Origin: Cymbidium sinense
Lineage: Eukaryota; Streptophyta; Magnoliopsida; Asparagales; Orchidaceae
Length of the DNA: 64,000 bases
Reading direction: 5' to 3'
NCBI GenBank assembly: GCA_021442155.1
Contig: CM038214.1
Coordinates: forward strand, 316,665,001 to 316,729,000
Shown: positions 34,970-47,690 of the stretch, in pieces
Numbering within the stretch: position 1 is the first letter of the stretch
Layout of the letters: each line of letters begins with the position of its first letter
The notes under the pieces: model-generated
Databases searched by the model: none
The model's input: the letters and a program-made list of their open reading frames with translations, nothing else
What the model was told of the DNA's origin: nothing
Made by a program: the position numbers and the translations under genes

Positions 34970-36400
34970 ACACATTACTTATGTGGGGTGGAAGAAGAGA
35001 AGTGGTTCTAGAAGTTATTATTAGAAAATTTTGCTTTGTAGGTTTTTTTGTTTTAACAATATGAAAGGGTCTATCGTAATCCAAATTATCTCCATCGAAA
35101 AGGGATTGATTTTGGGTTCCGAATAATAGAAGAATCTATCAATGTTTTAGAAGAGGGATTTCACCTTCTTCAGATCGGATAGAGTGTGAGAAATTGGGTG
35201 CAATTGATTATCACCAAGGGAAATAGATGGGGAAGTTCGCACCATTCGTAATACAAATATTTTTCTCAATATGTTCAAGCCATAGGGTCATCATTGTTTT
35301 GGTCCATTATATGATTCCCATTCAAATTGTTTAATTGGGTGTCCAATATAAGGCTACCATTCAGATTTTCAGAGGATTTAAATGAAGCAAAGAGCTATCA
35401 TGGGAAACCAAATTACAAGGGTGAGGTTACGTATATTACCATTGGTAGCGTCACACCCCTCAATGCTTGTTTTAGTACTAAGGTCAGAGTGTTTTCCAAT
35501 AGATAGATCAAGAGGAGTAGGAGGAGAGGTTCTTTTGAGTATTTTAGGCACATATGCTAGAGTATTGGTTTTCCACATTAAATGTTCATATTGGTAAATT
35601 TTTTTGAGATTAGGATGAAGTACAAAGCACTCTGAGTGATCGTGCCCGTGAATCTTGTAGTGAGTGCAAAAGATAGGAAAATTTTCAAATTCGACTTTTT
35701 GACTATATCCAAATTTTTCGGAGCCAATCCAAACCTCTTTGGGATATTTTTTTGTGATGTCTATCTCAATGAGAATACGAGCGATAGAAGGCCTAGATCT
35801 AGTGGTCGTTGCTTGGTCTATTTGGAGAGGTCTACCAAAAAGGCCGCCAACAGCAAACAAAACTTGATGAGTGACATAATGTATTCGCATGTTAGGAAAA
35901 GCAAGCCAAAGAGGGACAATGGGAGATTCCTCTTTGACATCAAAGAGGGGCGACCATTTCAATAGCCGCATATGACAATTATGAACAAAGTAGGAATGAC
36001 GAGTGAAAACTCGTGAATAATCTAAATCATTTGAGAGTTGAATGAGAATGTGACGGGGATCGATCAGCCCAATAGAGAAAGTACCCGATAATTTTAAACT
36101 ATGAAAGAAGGAGAGAATATTATCAAGAGTCAGGCATCTAAGGGAGAATTTACCCACCAAAGCGAACTCAAAGGGCTTAGCAAGTTTCTCAACATCCTGA
36201 CCAACACACATTCTGAATCCACGATAAGATGTCGAAATGAGATTAACCGAAGCATTCGAGCAAGGGATCTTACCAGATAAAGCCTCTTTGAATGATTTAA
36301 CAACAAGTGCATTAACTGGAGCAATCAATAGAAAACCCAGAGTCGAGAGCAAAGTTGGTGCAAGGTCGAGAGGCGCCGGATTCGCAGAGACGACCGCCAT
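34970..36400 (-). pseudogene. LINE 1 ORF1 (DUF4283 / zinc knuckle)
   Basis: A 340-codon frame (35378-36400) begins at MAVVSANPAP and has the plant L1 ORF1 layout: a DUF4283-like region (about residues 35-190, with KWSPLFDVKEES near 148) and a CCHC zinc knuckle at 245-258. The knuckle reads C245, Y248, H253, C258, so the second cysteine is replaced by tyrosine. The C-terminal part continues out of frame to about 34970, where NQSLFDGD and DRPF are found as in LINE 3. ORF1 proteins bind the element RNA. The start is the first methionine after a GC-rich leader. Confidence 0.85.
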
Positions 36401-36556
36401 TGCTCTAATCCAAGGACGTCACATACGGGGGAGCCCGATATGCACGCTCAGGCCGAGAGATGTGCATAGAGAAGCGGCCAATTACCCGAGAATGGCCAAT
36501 CAACTGAGGGGAATGCAAAATTGCTAGAGAGGGAGCGCAGCCGAGAGGGTTCAGTG

Positions 36557-39500
36557 GTTTATGGTTGAGTTTAAGGTTTAAGGTTTAGGGTTTAGGGTTT
36601 AAGGTTTAGGGTTTAGGGTTTAGGATTTCAGGTTTAGGTTTTAGGGTTATGGATTTAGGGTTTAGGGTTTTAAGGTTTAGGGTTTAAGGTTTAAGGTTTA
36701 GGGTTTAGGGTTTTTAGGGTTTAGGGTTTAGGTTTTAGGTTTAGGGTTCTAGTTTTGGTTTAGGGTTTAGGTTTTAGGTTTAGGGTTCTAGTTTTGGTTT
36801 AGGGTTTGGGTTTTTGGTTTTTTTTAATAGAGAACAAATTCGGATTCAACATTTCTTCTTCTAAATTTCATCAACCAAGTAACACATTTTCTATGACACA
36901 AGCCACAACATTGATAAAAAATGAGCACGCATAGAGCCAATCAAGAACGTTTGATAACTAGAACTGTCTCAAATGTAAAGAGACAGTTCCATCAGCAACA
37001 GATTGGATCGACCATTCTTCAATTTCTCTAATTCCCATCAAATCGACCCGGGCCTCTCGTGTATTGGGATCCATCATTGTATCCCTGATATCACCCTCCG
37101 CCACCACTACGACAGTAACCTCTGTCGCTCCTCCAACTTTCATAATTACCACTGCTCCGACCACAACCTCCACATGCACCAACACTTCCAGATCCCCACC
37201 ACCATTAGATAATCACGCCTTTTTAGCTAGATGTAGATAGAGAGGGTGATGTTCTTTATCAAGGTTTTTTCCATTCTTAGGGTTTATGTTTAGGTTTAGG
37301 TCTATTAGGTTTTATTTTTTTATTTTTCATAGGTTTTATGTTCTATGTTTAGGTTTTTATTTAGTTTTTATTTTATTTTATTTTAAATTTATTTTAGGTT
37401 TATTTTACCTTTAGTTTTTAACTTATTTAGATATTTTATTGTTAGCTTTATTTTATTTTTTTAGTTTAGTTTAGCTTTTTATTTATTTTATTTTAGTTTA
37501 TTTTTATCAATTTATTTTTTTAATTTTAGGTTTAGGCTAAGGTTTAGTTTAGGTTTTTATTTTTTTTATTTCTTTATTTTATTTAGGTATAGGATTTTTT
37601 TATTTATTATATTTTTAGGTTTAGGTTTTCAAGTTTTTAAGGTCTGGGATTATGATTTAGGGTTTAAGGTTTAGGGTTTAAGGGTTTAGAGTTTTAGGGC
37701 TTTAGGTTTAGGGTTATGGTTTAGGGTTTAGAGTTTAGGGTTTAGTGTTTAGGCTTTAGAGTTTAAGGTTTTTAGGGTTTAGGGTTTAGGTTTAGGTCCC
37801 CAGTTTTATGTTAGTTTAGGTTTAGTTTAGGTTCAGGTTTAGGTTGGTTAGGGTTTAAGGTTTAGGGTTTAGTCTTTAGGGTTTTAGGTTTTTAGGGTTT
37901 AGGGCTTAGGGTTTAGTGTTAGATTAGGGTTTAGGGTTTTAGGATTTAGGGTTTAGGGTATAAGGTTTAGGGTTTGGGTTTGGGTTTAGGGTTTAGGGTT
38001 TAGGGTTTAGGATTTAGGGTTCATGGTTTAGGGTTCATTTAGGGTTTAGGGTTTTTTAGGGTTTAGGCTTTAAAGTTTAGGGTTTAGGGTTTTAGGGTTT
38101 AGGGTTTAGGTTTTAAGGTTTATTGCTTAGTGTTTTGAGTTTAGGGTTAGTTTTAGGGTTTAGGGTTTAGGGTTTGGGTTTTTTTATCTGTTTATTTTTT
38201 TTAAATTTTTTTATTTTTTAAATTTAAGTAAACTAGTAGGTTTATGTTTATTTAGTTTATTTTTTTATTTTACTTTATTTTATTTTTTATTTTGATTTAG
38301 GTTTATTCTTATTTTAATTTAGTTTAGTTTTTTAATTGTAGTTTATGTTTTTTATTTTAATTTATTTTTTAGGTTTAGCTTTAGGTTTATGTTTATTTTT
38401 TAGTTTAGTTTTATATTTATTTTATTTTTTAGGTCTAGGTTTTATTTTTTATTTTTAGGTATAGGTTTTGGTTTTATTTTATTTTTTTTTAGGTTTAGGT
38501 TTGATTTTATTTTAGGTTTATTTTTTTAGGTTTTATTTTTTAGTTTAGGTTTAGGTTTATTTTAGTTTATTTTATTTTATTTAGTTTTGGGTTTAGGTTT
38601 GTTTATTTTAGGTTTTGGTTCAGGTTTTACTTATTTTAGTTTAGTTTATTTTAGTTTAGGTTTAGGTTTATTTTATTTTTATTTTAGGTTTATTTTTTTT
38701 AGGGTTTTAGTTTTATTTTTTTATTTTATTTTTAGGTTTATTATTTAGGTTTAGGTTTTTATTTATTTTTAATTTATTTTATTTTTTAGTTTATTTAATT
38801 TATGGTTTAAGGTTAGGGTTTAAGGTTTGGGTTTGGGGTTTAGGGTTTAAGGTTTAAGGTTTATGTTTAAGGGTTTAGGGTTTAGAGTTTAGGGTTTAGG
38901 GTTTAGGGTTTTACGGTTTAGAATTTATGGTTGAGGGTTTAGGCTTTAGGTCTAGGGTTTAGGTTTTAGTTTAGTGTTTAGGGTTTTTTATTTTAGGGTT
39001 TAGGGGTTAGGGTTTGTTTAAGGTTTAGGGTTTAGGGTTGTAGGTTAAGGTTTAGGGTTTATAGTTTTTTTTTTAAATTAAGTAAACCGATAGGTTTAGG
39101 TTTATGATTTGTTTTAGGGTTTAGGGTTTTTTTTTTTAAATTAAGTAAACCAGTAGGTATAGGTTTATTTGGTTTATTTTTTATTTATTTTAGTTTATTT
39201 TATTTTATTTTTATTAAGGTTTATTTTTTATTTTTATTTAGTTTAATTTATTTATTTTAGGTTTATTTATTTTAGTGTAGGTTTTTTATTTTAGTTTATT
39301 TTTGGGTTAAGGTTTAGGTTTTTATTTTTATTTTTATTTTTATAGCTTAGTTTTAGTTTTATTTTATTTTTTAGGTTTAGGTTTTAGGGTTTTATTTTAG
39401 GGCTATTTTCAAGTTTAAATTTTTAGTTTTGGTTAAGTTTATTTTATTTTATTTAGTTTGGGGTTTTGGTTTAGGTTTTATTTATTTTAGTTTAGTTTAT

Positions 39501-39872
39501 TTTAGTGTAGGTTTTGGTTTATTTTATTTTTATTTTAGGTTTAGCTTTTTTTTAGTTTGTGGTTCAAGTTTTATTTATTTATTTTTAGGTTTATTTTTAG
39601 GTTTATTGTTTAGGTTTAGGTTTTTATTTAGTTTTAAATTTATTTTATTTTTGGTTTATTTTATTTATGGTTTAGGGTTAAGGGTTAGGGGTTAGGGGTT
39701 AGGCTTTATGGTTTAGGGTTTAGGGTTTAGGGTTTAAGGTTCAGGTTTAAAGCTTTAGGGTTTAGAGTTTAGGGTTTAGGGTTTCAGGGATTTGGGTTTA
39801 AGGTATAGGGATTTTATAGTTTAGGGTTTAGGGTTGACTGTTTAGGTTTTAGGTCTAGCGTTGAAGTTTTAG
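36557..39872 (+). repeat. Telomere-like satellite, segment 3
   Basis: TTTAGGG-rich text resumes immediately at the LINE 1 5' end, contains pseudogene copy 3, and then alternates blocks as elsewhere. Anchors lie near 38221, 39075 and 39138, the last two only about 60 bp apart. TTTAGGG-rich parts are 36557-36815, 37650-38170, 38810-39070 and 39665-39850. The open frame at 39429-39695 is a Phe/Leu/Tyr low-complexity artefact. Confidence 0.9.
36818..37278 (-). pseudogene. Glycine-rich RNA-binding protein 3' fragment, copy 3 (most decayed)
   Basis: The nucleotide alignment to copies 1 and 2 is clear over the 3' UTR (36840-37020) and the Gly-rich end, where AGTTCTAGTTATC and AAGAAGAAATGTTGAAT-type words are shared. 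The RRM end is damaged: the NLD block survives, but the segment containing AQSR has diverged. The A-tract (T-run from 36818 on plus) abuts CCAAAAACCC. The same start and end points as the other copies argue for one founding insertion. Confidence 0.75.
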
Positions 39873-39887
39873 TTTTTTTTTTTTTTT

Positions 39888-41962
39888 GGGAAATTAGGGA
39901 AATTTTATTGCCACAAAGAAAAGGTACAAAGTCCTTAGAGGGGGAAAATCTCTAAGCTAATGCTTAAAGAGCTACAAAAAGTCCTAAGGAGATAAGCCCC
40001 CTAGCTAATACAATAGATAATGAAAGTAAGCTAATAAAAAAGGAAACAAAGATCCACAAAAAATAATCCTTGAAATCAGCAACAAACTTCATCTGCACCT
40101 TCTGAAACCAGCACAATCCAGCAGTAAAAGTCTCGCAACCTATACAAGAGATCTACAACAAGCTTGTAAACGGATGAGTACAAATAATGAAATAATTAAT
40201 TAAGCATAAAATACAAGAGCAGAAAGAAGTAAAAAGATGAAGAAAAGGCTAGGGCTTAGTTATAATCATCTTAAGGAGCAGCACTATATGTAAGCATCCA
40301 AACTTTAAGTGAAGGGTTACAATTAGATATGGCACTACCAACCAAAAGAAGTAGTGGGAAACATCAAGGCCATTATTGCTAGCATACCTCTTGTAGCACC
40401 TTATCCAATGACGATCACTGCACAAACCTTCATAAAACTTCAAATAGCAAATATAACCACAAAACACCCAGCAGTTAGATATATTAAGCTCAGCAAAGTA
40501 GATAAGGAGGTAACCCATCAAGAAAGCATTAGACTAGTGGGAGCACCACTAAAGCCACCACCAAGAATTGCTAACATAGTTGCTTGGAGGAAACCTCAAA
40601 TATGGGAAAATGACTAAATATAGACCAAACAAATGCAAAAGGTGGACCATAGTTGATAAGGTCATTCATTAAACGAACATGCAAAAAACCAGAAATAATA
40701 ATATCTAAGGGAACGGTAAGACTAACATCAAGAATGTTAGGAAGCAAGGCAACCATCAAAACAGGAAAGGGAAGAGGTTCAAACACAGTCCAGACATAAA
40801 AATCCCAGCAGGAAGAAACTAGAAGAGAAGAATGGGAAAGTTAGTAGCTGGTTCCGAACATAGACTCGAAAAGATCAGGAACATTATAATAATGTAAATA
40901 CTCTTTTGACCAAACCAGCCAGCTAGAGCACCCAATCCAAGTAGCCAGCAAGATAGTCCACCCTGCAAGCCACCAAGATTGCCAAGAATTCAAATCAATA
41001 GACTCAAAACTATCAAGATGAAAGATAAAAAGAGTCATCCAATCACAAACATTGAAAAAATCTCAAGGGAAAGCCATAGATAGCAGCCACCAATCTAAAT
41101 CCAAGGATAGGAAAATCCAGATAGAAAAAGTAAGAGCCCTTTAGGATCACAAATAATCCAATAACCAGGGACTGCCATAAACAAGAACCCCATCAAAGTC
41201 ATCATCAACCAAGTCCAAAAAACATCCAACTAGTAGTTTGCATCCTTCCAGTTTAGAACACAAATTTATAACAGAAGTCAATATTACGAAAGGCAATATT
41301 CAAAAGATATAATAATCCAGAAGCATCCAACCTTACACTCATCCAGAACAGCACTAAAGGAAGGATAGATAGCCATAGGAAAATAGTTTTTCAAGCTACA
41401 ACCCAAAAACAAAGAGCCCTCAAGGTCACACAACTCCACTTAGTAGCAAGAGCAAAACCAAGAGAGAAAATACAACCAAAAGCAACTGGAAAAATCATCC
41501 TGTTCAATAAACAACAAAATGATAGAACACCCATCCATAGGAGGAAGGTCATAAAAACTGCATGAGCAACACCCTGAAAGGGAAAAAACCCACAGCCAGG
41601 CAACATCAGTAAAAAACCAACCATAAAATATAGAGCAAATAAAAAAGGCTGCATATCCAACCAATAAAGAGAACCACACCAACCAAAAGACAAGCAAAAC
41701 CCGACAACCTCCACCTGGTGCAAACACCTCTCCCAGGTTGGGAGAAAAAATAAACAATAAAATAAAAATAACAACAAAAATCTAATAAATGGAAAGATAA
41801 CCCTAACACATCCAAAGAATGGGAAGAAACTAAACTTGAAAATAAAAGTAGGTTTATGAGAAGAAAAAAAAATCAAGACCAAACTAAGAAAAGAGAAAAC
41901 CAGAAATATTCAAAAACAAATATAAGGAGAAAGCCATAGCCCCACAGGAGGAAAAAAAATGG
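39888..41962 (-). other. LINE 2 3' region
   Basis: About 2.1 kb lies between the RNase H stop and the A-tail. AATAAA on the minus strand is at 39909-39904, next to TTTCCCTAATTTCCC-type sequence. The end shares the GCCACAAAG and AAGAGCTACAA stretches with LINEs 1 and 3, and KFGC near 40290 corresponds to the segment shared by LINEs 1 and 3. Hydrophobic open frames (41391-41882, 163 codons) reflect the T-rich strand and have no recognised motif. Confidence 0.65.
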
Positions 41963-42440
41963 CTAAAAGCTTCTAACATAAGGCAAACTAGTTTTATCAA
42001 GATTCATAAAACCCCTTAAAAGGAAAGGGACATCATTAGAAAACATTTGCAAAGAAGAAGACTTGGTCCCCAAATTGGTAAGAAAGTCAGCACAAGAGTT
42101 GGCTTCCCAATAAATATGAGAAATATAAAAATCTAGGTTAGCAAGAAGCCTCCTAGTATGATTAAGTAAATAATACACTTCAGCATTACCATGACCATCA
42201 AATTTGAGTAAATCTAAAAGAAGGAGAACATGAACTTCAAACTAGATCATATGAAAACCATATTGTAAACAAATAGAAATGTCATGATTAAATCCTTTAA
42301 GCTCAACAAATAACAAAGAACAAGGCTCTAAAGTGGCAACAAAAGTATAGATAACCTTGCCACTATGATCTCTTAAAATCCCATTACTGCCATAATAACC
42401 ATTGGAAATTGAGCCATCAATGTTAACCTTAATGTAGTGA
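41963..42440 (-). pseudogene. LINE 2 RNase H
   Basis: NIDGS near 42420 begins the domain in broken frames, and the end is open at 41963-42178 (YYLLNHTRRLLANLDF, then ANSCADFLTNLG). This corresponds one to one with LINE 1 RNase H. Stops interrupt the middle, and the glutamate block is only partly readable. It is the C-terminus of ORF2. Confidence 0.75.
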
Positions 42441-42469
42441 TAACTAGGTTTAATCCAGTATATAATTTT

Positions 42470-43509
42470 TTAGGTAGGAGAGACATTACCTGGGGGAAGG
42501 ATAATCCCAAAATTCAAGGCCATAGACTTGCACCCTTTAAAACTAGAGTGAGTAAGAAGATTATCTTTGAAAAGAGACAAAATTATATTTTTGGCTCTAG
42601 CAATAATACGATGATAATTCATAGAAATATTACGATGCTTAGCATCATTTCTATCCATCCAAATATAATAAAGAATAGTAATAGCTAAAACAATTTCAAC
42701 ATGCCCTTAGAAGTATGGGAGAAACATGCTTCAAGAAGTTGCATAATAGAAGATGAACCGTTAAAATGGAAAGTATTAAAAATATTATCATACCAATTCC
42801 ACATTTTAGCAACAATAAGGCCATTCACAAAAACATGATCCACACTTTCAATGAGATAGCAATAGTGACATTTAAAGGGGAGATGGAAACCTTTTTTCAA
42901 AAGAGTAGCATCCACATGGATATAATGCTTCAGAATGCACCAAGTTAAAATCAAGAATGAAGTAGGGACACTAATATTCTAGATTTTAGTAAAAACTAAG
43001 GACTCTTGATATTAAAATCTTATGAAATTCCAAACATCCTTAAAAAAAAATCTCTTGAAGAAGAATTATTGAAGAGAATTTGGTCGGGTTCATTAGGGAA
43101 AGGATAAATTTTAAGGATTTTGTCAATGATCACATTATGGACAAGGATATTCAATTGAGCCACATCCCACTTATTATGAGTAATTAGCTGATTAATCTTA
43201 ACCATCATAATGGAATGAGTATTGAGCAGGGAATCAATAGAGCCCTGCCCCAACCAATTGTCTTGCAAAAAAAAAAGAAGAACTAGAATTGGCAGCCCAA
43301 GAAATTAGGTTCTCAACATTCCATTTGATACTACAAAGTCTTCTCCACATAAGAGAATCCCTAGATTTGAAAGCACAAATGAGGGGATGTTTGCCTTTAC
43401 AATATTTAGCATGCATAAACTTCGACCAGTAACTATGTTTGTTTCTAAAATTCCACCACATTTTATAGGAAAAATAGTTAATAGAATCCTCTAAAATTTT
43501 GCAACCCAA
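42470..43509 (-). pseudogene. LINE 2 RT-to-RNase H connection with zf-RVT
   Basis: Four minus-strand frames tile this part. 43234-43509 (KMWWNFRNKHSYWSKFM, SLMWRRLC) and 43020-43268 are the post-RT linker. 42685-42954 is the zf-RVT zinc region (FKCHYCYLIESVDHVFVNG). 42470-42658 (MDRNDAKHRNISMNY) is the spacer before RNase H. Each lies in a different frame, so at least three indels separate them. An A-run at 43267-43276 on plus marks one of these breaks. Confidence 0.8.
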
Positions 43510-43617
43510 ACAACCTTCATTATTAGGACTACAATAATTGTGCCAACTAGCCCAATGTAATCTTTTGAGAGAAGAGTTAGATCCCCAAAAAAATTTATTA
43601 ATGAGTCTATTGATCCT

Positions 43618-44740
43618 TTAAAAAATAGAATGGGTAGGAACAATAGTAGACAAGAGATACAAAGGTAGGGAGCAAAGGGTACTTTTATTTAGGATAAGTC
43701 TAGAACCAAAGGAAAGTAAATGAAACTCCCAAGAGGAGGTTTTCTTATTTATTTTTTGAATAACTTCATCAGATAAAGAGGATATTTTCGTTCCTCTATA
43801 TAAGGGAGTCCCCAGATACTTGATAGGGAGAATTTGATGTGAAAAACCCATAGTATTCTTGATAGCATTGATCTTAGATAAGGAAATAGAAGAACTAGTA
43901 ATAAAAAACTATTATTAGGATTAATATTCAAGCCACTCTCCTTACCAAAAATTGCTAGGAACTTACATAATTTTTTAATATAAAGAGTAGAGGCAATGCA
44001 AAATATAATGAAATCTTTCACGAAATTAAGGTGAGAAATGGGAAACCCACCAGTGGTTCTATATTACATGTTAGGCATTCTACTAAACATCTGCTCAATA
44101 CATCTACAAAGATATTCCATAGTAATAATGAAAAGAGCAGAAGAGAGAAAGGGTCTCCTTTCCTTAGCCTATGAGAAGAAGAGAAGAAACCATGCACTTC
44201 ACCATTAAGGAGCAAAGAAAACCAAGAATTCGCAATCCCATTCTTAATTAAAGCAATAAATTGGTTAGAGAATCTAAATAAAGCTAAAATTATATAGAGG
44301 GAAACCCAACCAATATTTTCATAAGCTTTGGAAATTCTAAGCTTAAAAGGCAGGTTTCCATCACGAACTTGGCATTTAAATCATGGATCATCCCTTAGGC
44401 TAAAAGAACATTATCAGAAATGGATCTCCCTTTAACAAAATTGATTTGATTGGGGCAGATAATTTTAGGAAGCAAGATACTAAAACCTTTTAGCCAAAAT
44501 CTTAGAAATAAGTTTATTAAAAAAAGAGCAACGGCTAATCGACCTAAAATCTCTCCAAACTTTAGGATTGTCTTTTTTAGGAATTAAAATAGTGGAGGTG
44601 CTAAGTAAATATTTGGGAAGGGTAATACCCATAAATAAATCAAGAACACCTTTAACTAAGTACTCTTTAATGATAATCCAACATTTTTGGAAAAATAGGG
44701 CAGTATAACCATCAGGAGTAGCCACGAAGTCTTTATTCAT
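43618..44740 (-). pseudogene. LINE 2 reverse transcriptase, active site lost
   Basis: Three frames cover the RT. 44480-44740 holds the N-terminal blocks (PDGYTALFFQKCW, ILIPKKDNPKVWRDFR). 44018-44215 has LRKGDP in place of LRQGDP. 43749-44021 starts at the catalytic box, and 43618-43851 holds IKYLGTPLYRG. The box reads FVKD (about 44010-44021) instead of FADD, so the first catalytic aspartate has become lysine. That change and the indels mean the copy cannot reverse transcribe. Confidence 0.85.
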
Positions 44741-45265
44741 ACTCTACAAAGTATCAGTAACTTCAGACTTAGAAGGTAAGAATGAAAGCATAATGTTATC
44801 ATCATTAAAAGTAAGATTAGGAATAACTTTAAGTCAAGAAATATCATTGTAAGCAACATTTTTATTCATAAGCTCTTTATAAAAAGGAACAACAGAATCA
44901 ATAAGCTCTTTATTATCCGAACACCAAACTCGATCATTAATTTTAATTTTATGAATGTGATTTATAGCCTTTTTCTTTTTAACCATGGCATGAAAATATT
45001 TAGTATTACGATCTCCATCAAAGATCTATTTCATAGAAGCTTTTTTTCGTCAATAGGTCTCCTTCATGTCTTGAAAACATGTTAACCTATCTTTTGCTTG
45101 AGCCAATAAATGAATTCTAGATGGATCATTAACAACTGCGTATTCCAAAACTATAACCTCATTCTACATATCTTTGATATTGATCAAAAGGTTCTTGAAA
45201 TAATGTAAAATCTTTTAATTTGAACCACTATCTCCTCATCCAAAAATAGAATCATCGAGGTTCTT
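44741..45265 (-). pseudogene. LINE 2 ORF2 linker before RT
   Basis: No long frame is open, but nucleotide words match the LINE 1 linker. On plus, CATGGCATGAAAATATTTAG (near 44983) corresponds to CAAATGGCATGAAAATACC in LINE 1 near 33851, and the AATAGGTCTCCTTCATGTC stretch near 45052 also matches. It is therefore the endonuclease-RT linker, heavily decayed. Confidence 0.65.
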
Positions 45266-45993
45266 CTTTCTTTATCATCCATATTTTGAAAGGGATAGGG
45301 AAGGAGGATTTACTAGCAATAAAATTCATAGTGATAAGCAAGGGAGAATGGTCCAAAAGAGTTCTTCTTAAGTGCTCCACAGAAGTACTAGGGGGAATAT
45401 TAATCGATAAATGATTAAAAAGAACTCAATCTAGCCTTTTCGAGTGTCTATAATTATTTCAAGTAAATTGAGACCCGCTAAAGCCAATATCAGTAAGATG
45501 ACAATCAAGGATCATGTTATTAAAATATTCCATAGAAAATAAGTTCAGAGCATTACCACCAACCAGTTTAAAGGAAGAAGAGATAGTTTTAAAGTCCCCA
45601 CCCATAAACCAAGGAGCTTTAACAGAAGAAGAAAAACTAATATGATCCTCCCAAAGAAGCCATCTACTATTTCTATTACAAGAAGGATAAATAAATGAGC
45701 CAAAATAACACCAATTATCATCAGTAATCTTAACATTCACAACTTGGGATAAATAATCCAAAACCTACATAACATGGGGACAATTCCAAAAAAAGCCAAA
45801 TTTTATTGCTCAAGTTAGCAAAAAAATTAGCAAAACCAATCATTCTCGCAATAAAAGAAATGTTAGAAGGAAGAATAAAAGGTTCCAAGATTGCCAAAAA
45901 GGAAATGTTATGAGAATGAACTAAATTTTTAATTTTATTTCTAATAGAGAGGGTACAAATCCCTCTCACATTCCAAATTAAGAAAGAAACCAT
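45266..45993 (-). pseudogene. LINE 2 AP-like endonuclease
   Basis: The N-terminal frame (45730-45993) keeps FLIWNVRG with the catalytic asparagine at residue 8 and ILEPF with the glutamate at 37. The second frame (45459-45761) has FIYPSCNRNSR and GGDFKTI, where asparagine of GDFN has become lysine. Beyond a break, DHSPLL is read near 45335-45355. ORF2 starts at about 45993. The domain is inactivated by the GDFN change and indels. Confidence 0.85.
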
Positions 45994-46471
45994 TTATTTT
46001 TGGGCAAAAGAGCCAGATCTAGAAACTCTGGCAAAATCTAAAAATTTAATTTTAAGAGTGCTATTTTTCTTCCTAAAATTCATTTGAAATTTATTAATCA
46101 TATCCACAACATCACCAACCAATAGAGATTATTTAGGGGTATGTTTGGAATAAGGTTGCACATTTAAACCATCATTGTAGGCCACTTCACCATCTTCCAA
46201 ATCATTATTATGTTGAAGTATCATATTAGAAATCAGTTTGACATTAGATGAAGAAGTAGGAGGAGGATTAGATCCATTTATGGCACAGGTGCCCAATCAG
46301 GAGAAGAAATTTTATCCTTAGTTTGCTCACCATTCAATCCCTCATCAAGGATCACATTTTCTTTAATCAAAGGTGACAAAGAAGTAGGAATGGAATCATT
46401 TAATATAGAATAATCATCCATAAGTTTCAAAAACTTATTATTGTCCTATTTATTACCAATATTAGTGGGAT

Positions 46472-47516
46472 TCAAATATATAGGCCCATTATAAGGTAAT
46501 GCATCCTTATTACCATGATTGACATCCAAAAGCTGATCAAGCTTAAGAACTGTAGTAGTGTCCAAAGAAGCAATGGGAGGATCAAGGCAATGACCCTCAG
46601 CTTCAATGAGTTATCCATTGGAACAACTTTCTGTGGTTTAACCAAGGGCACCTTAAGATTTGGATCTGAGTTATTATGAATGGGTTTGGGTTTTTTAAGG
46701 TGAGGGTGAACCACAAAGTAGTCTGAAACTCCATGACCATGAATTTTGCATTGGGAACAAAAAGTAAGAAAATTCTAAAAATCTACTTTTTGCAAATATC
46801 TATATTTCTCTAATCCTAGCCAAAATTCCATTGAAAATTTTTTAGTTATATCCAACTAAAATAGAATCTGAGCAATAGATGGATGGGTATTAGAAGTAGT
46901 CACCTGTTCAACTTGAGGAGGATGACCGAACAGCGCACCCATAGTAAAAAGAAACTCATGATTAATGAAATGGACATGCAAATTAGGAATAGAGATCCAA
47001 ACAAGAATAATAGGAGATTCCTCTTTAATATTAAAATGGGGCATCCATTTCAACAATCACATATGATAATTGAATATAAAATATAAGCATCGAGAGAAAA
47101 CTCTAGAATAATCTAAGTCATTTTAAAGCTGAATCAAGACATGTGGGAATCAATCAATTCAATAGAAAAGATACCAGAGAGTTTCAAGCTATGAGAAATG
47201 ATCAAATATTCTCCAATGTGGGACAACATAAAGCAAATTTACCCACCAATGTGAATACAAAGGGTTTCACAAGCCTTTCCATAATTGAATCAGAACACAT
47301 TATCATGGGTACACCTCGGAAGGAGGTAGAGATAAGCTCGAGATACTCACCACTGCAATTGGCCCTACCAGTAAGACATTCCTTGAAATATTTCATAGCC
47401 AACAATTGTTTAAATCTAGAAACCCCCAAGGAGTTAGAAACCTTAATGAGAGTAGCCAAAATTTCAGTATTTCCCCACGACGAAGCTGAAACCGCAACCA
47501 TGGTCAACAATGACAC
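46472..47516 (-). pseudogene. LINE 2 ORF1 (DUF4283 / zinc knuckle), frameshifted
   Basis: 47202-47516 aligns with the start of LINE 1 ORF1 (LISTSFRG; LVKPFVFTLVGKFAL). 46856-47056 aligns with its middle (LKWMPHFNIKEESPI; LFGHPPQVEQ). The zinc knuckle near 46735-46775 reads CSQCKIHGHGVSDY, so the last cysteine is replaced by tyrosine. 46472-46714 is the basic, Pro/Lys-rich part after the knuckle. At least two frameshifts are needed. The leader 47517-47690 has no frame. Confidence 0.8.
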
Positions 47517-47690
47517 ATGCTAGGCAAAGCCAAAAGATGAGCAACGCCATCAAAATGGAATCCCCAGCCAAAATGTCCATAGGAAAAGCCACAAAGGAGA
47601 TGTGCCTCTACACATGAAATAGATTCGCCAGAGCACCAAAAAAAATGAATGAGAGAGAAGATGCTCAAACGAATTGAATTGGTTTGGGCT

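Larger units (their letters stand above)
27906..36556 (-). mobile_element. L1-type LINE copy 1, nearly full length, decayed
   Basis: Read on the minus strand, the element has a short GC-rich 5' leader (36556-36401), ORF1 with DUF4283-like and zinc-knuckle regions, and ORF2 with AP-like endonuclease, reverse transcriptase, zf-RVT and RNase H. A 2.9-kb 3' region, an AATAAA signal and a 13-base A-tail (plus 27906-27918) follow. This is the domain order of angiosperm L1 elements. Several frameshifts separate the ORF2 domains, but the RT core is open for 268 codons. Both flanks are telomere-like repeat, and the A-tail abuts CCTTAAACC. Confidence 0.93.
39873..47690 (-). mobile_element. L1-type LINE copy 2, nearly full length, strongly decayed
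   Basis: The domain order is the same as in LINE 1 on the minus strand (ORF1, endonuclease, RT, zf-RVT, RNase H, 3' region, A-tail at plus 39873-39887). It is clearly a different subfamily: protein blocks agree with LINE 1, but the DNA is well diverged. ORF2 is broken into at least eight frames, and the RT active site is mutated. The 5' end lies near 47690, where text switches to telomere-like DNA. The A-tail abuts CTAAAAC. Confidence 0.9.
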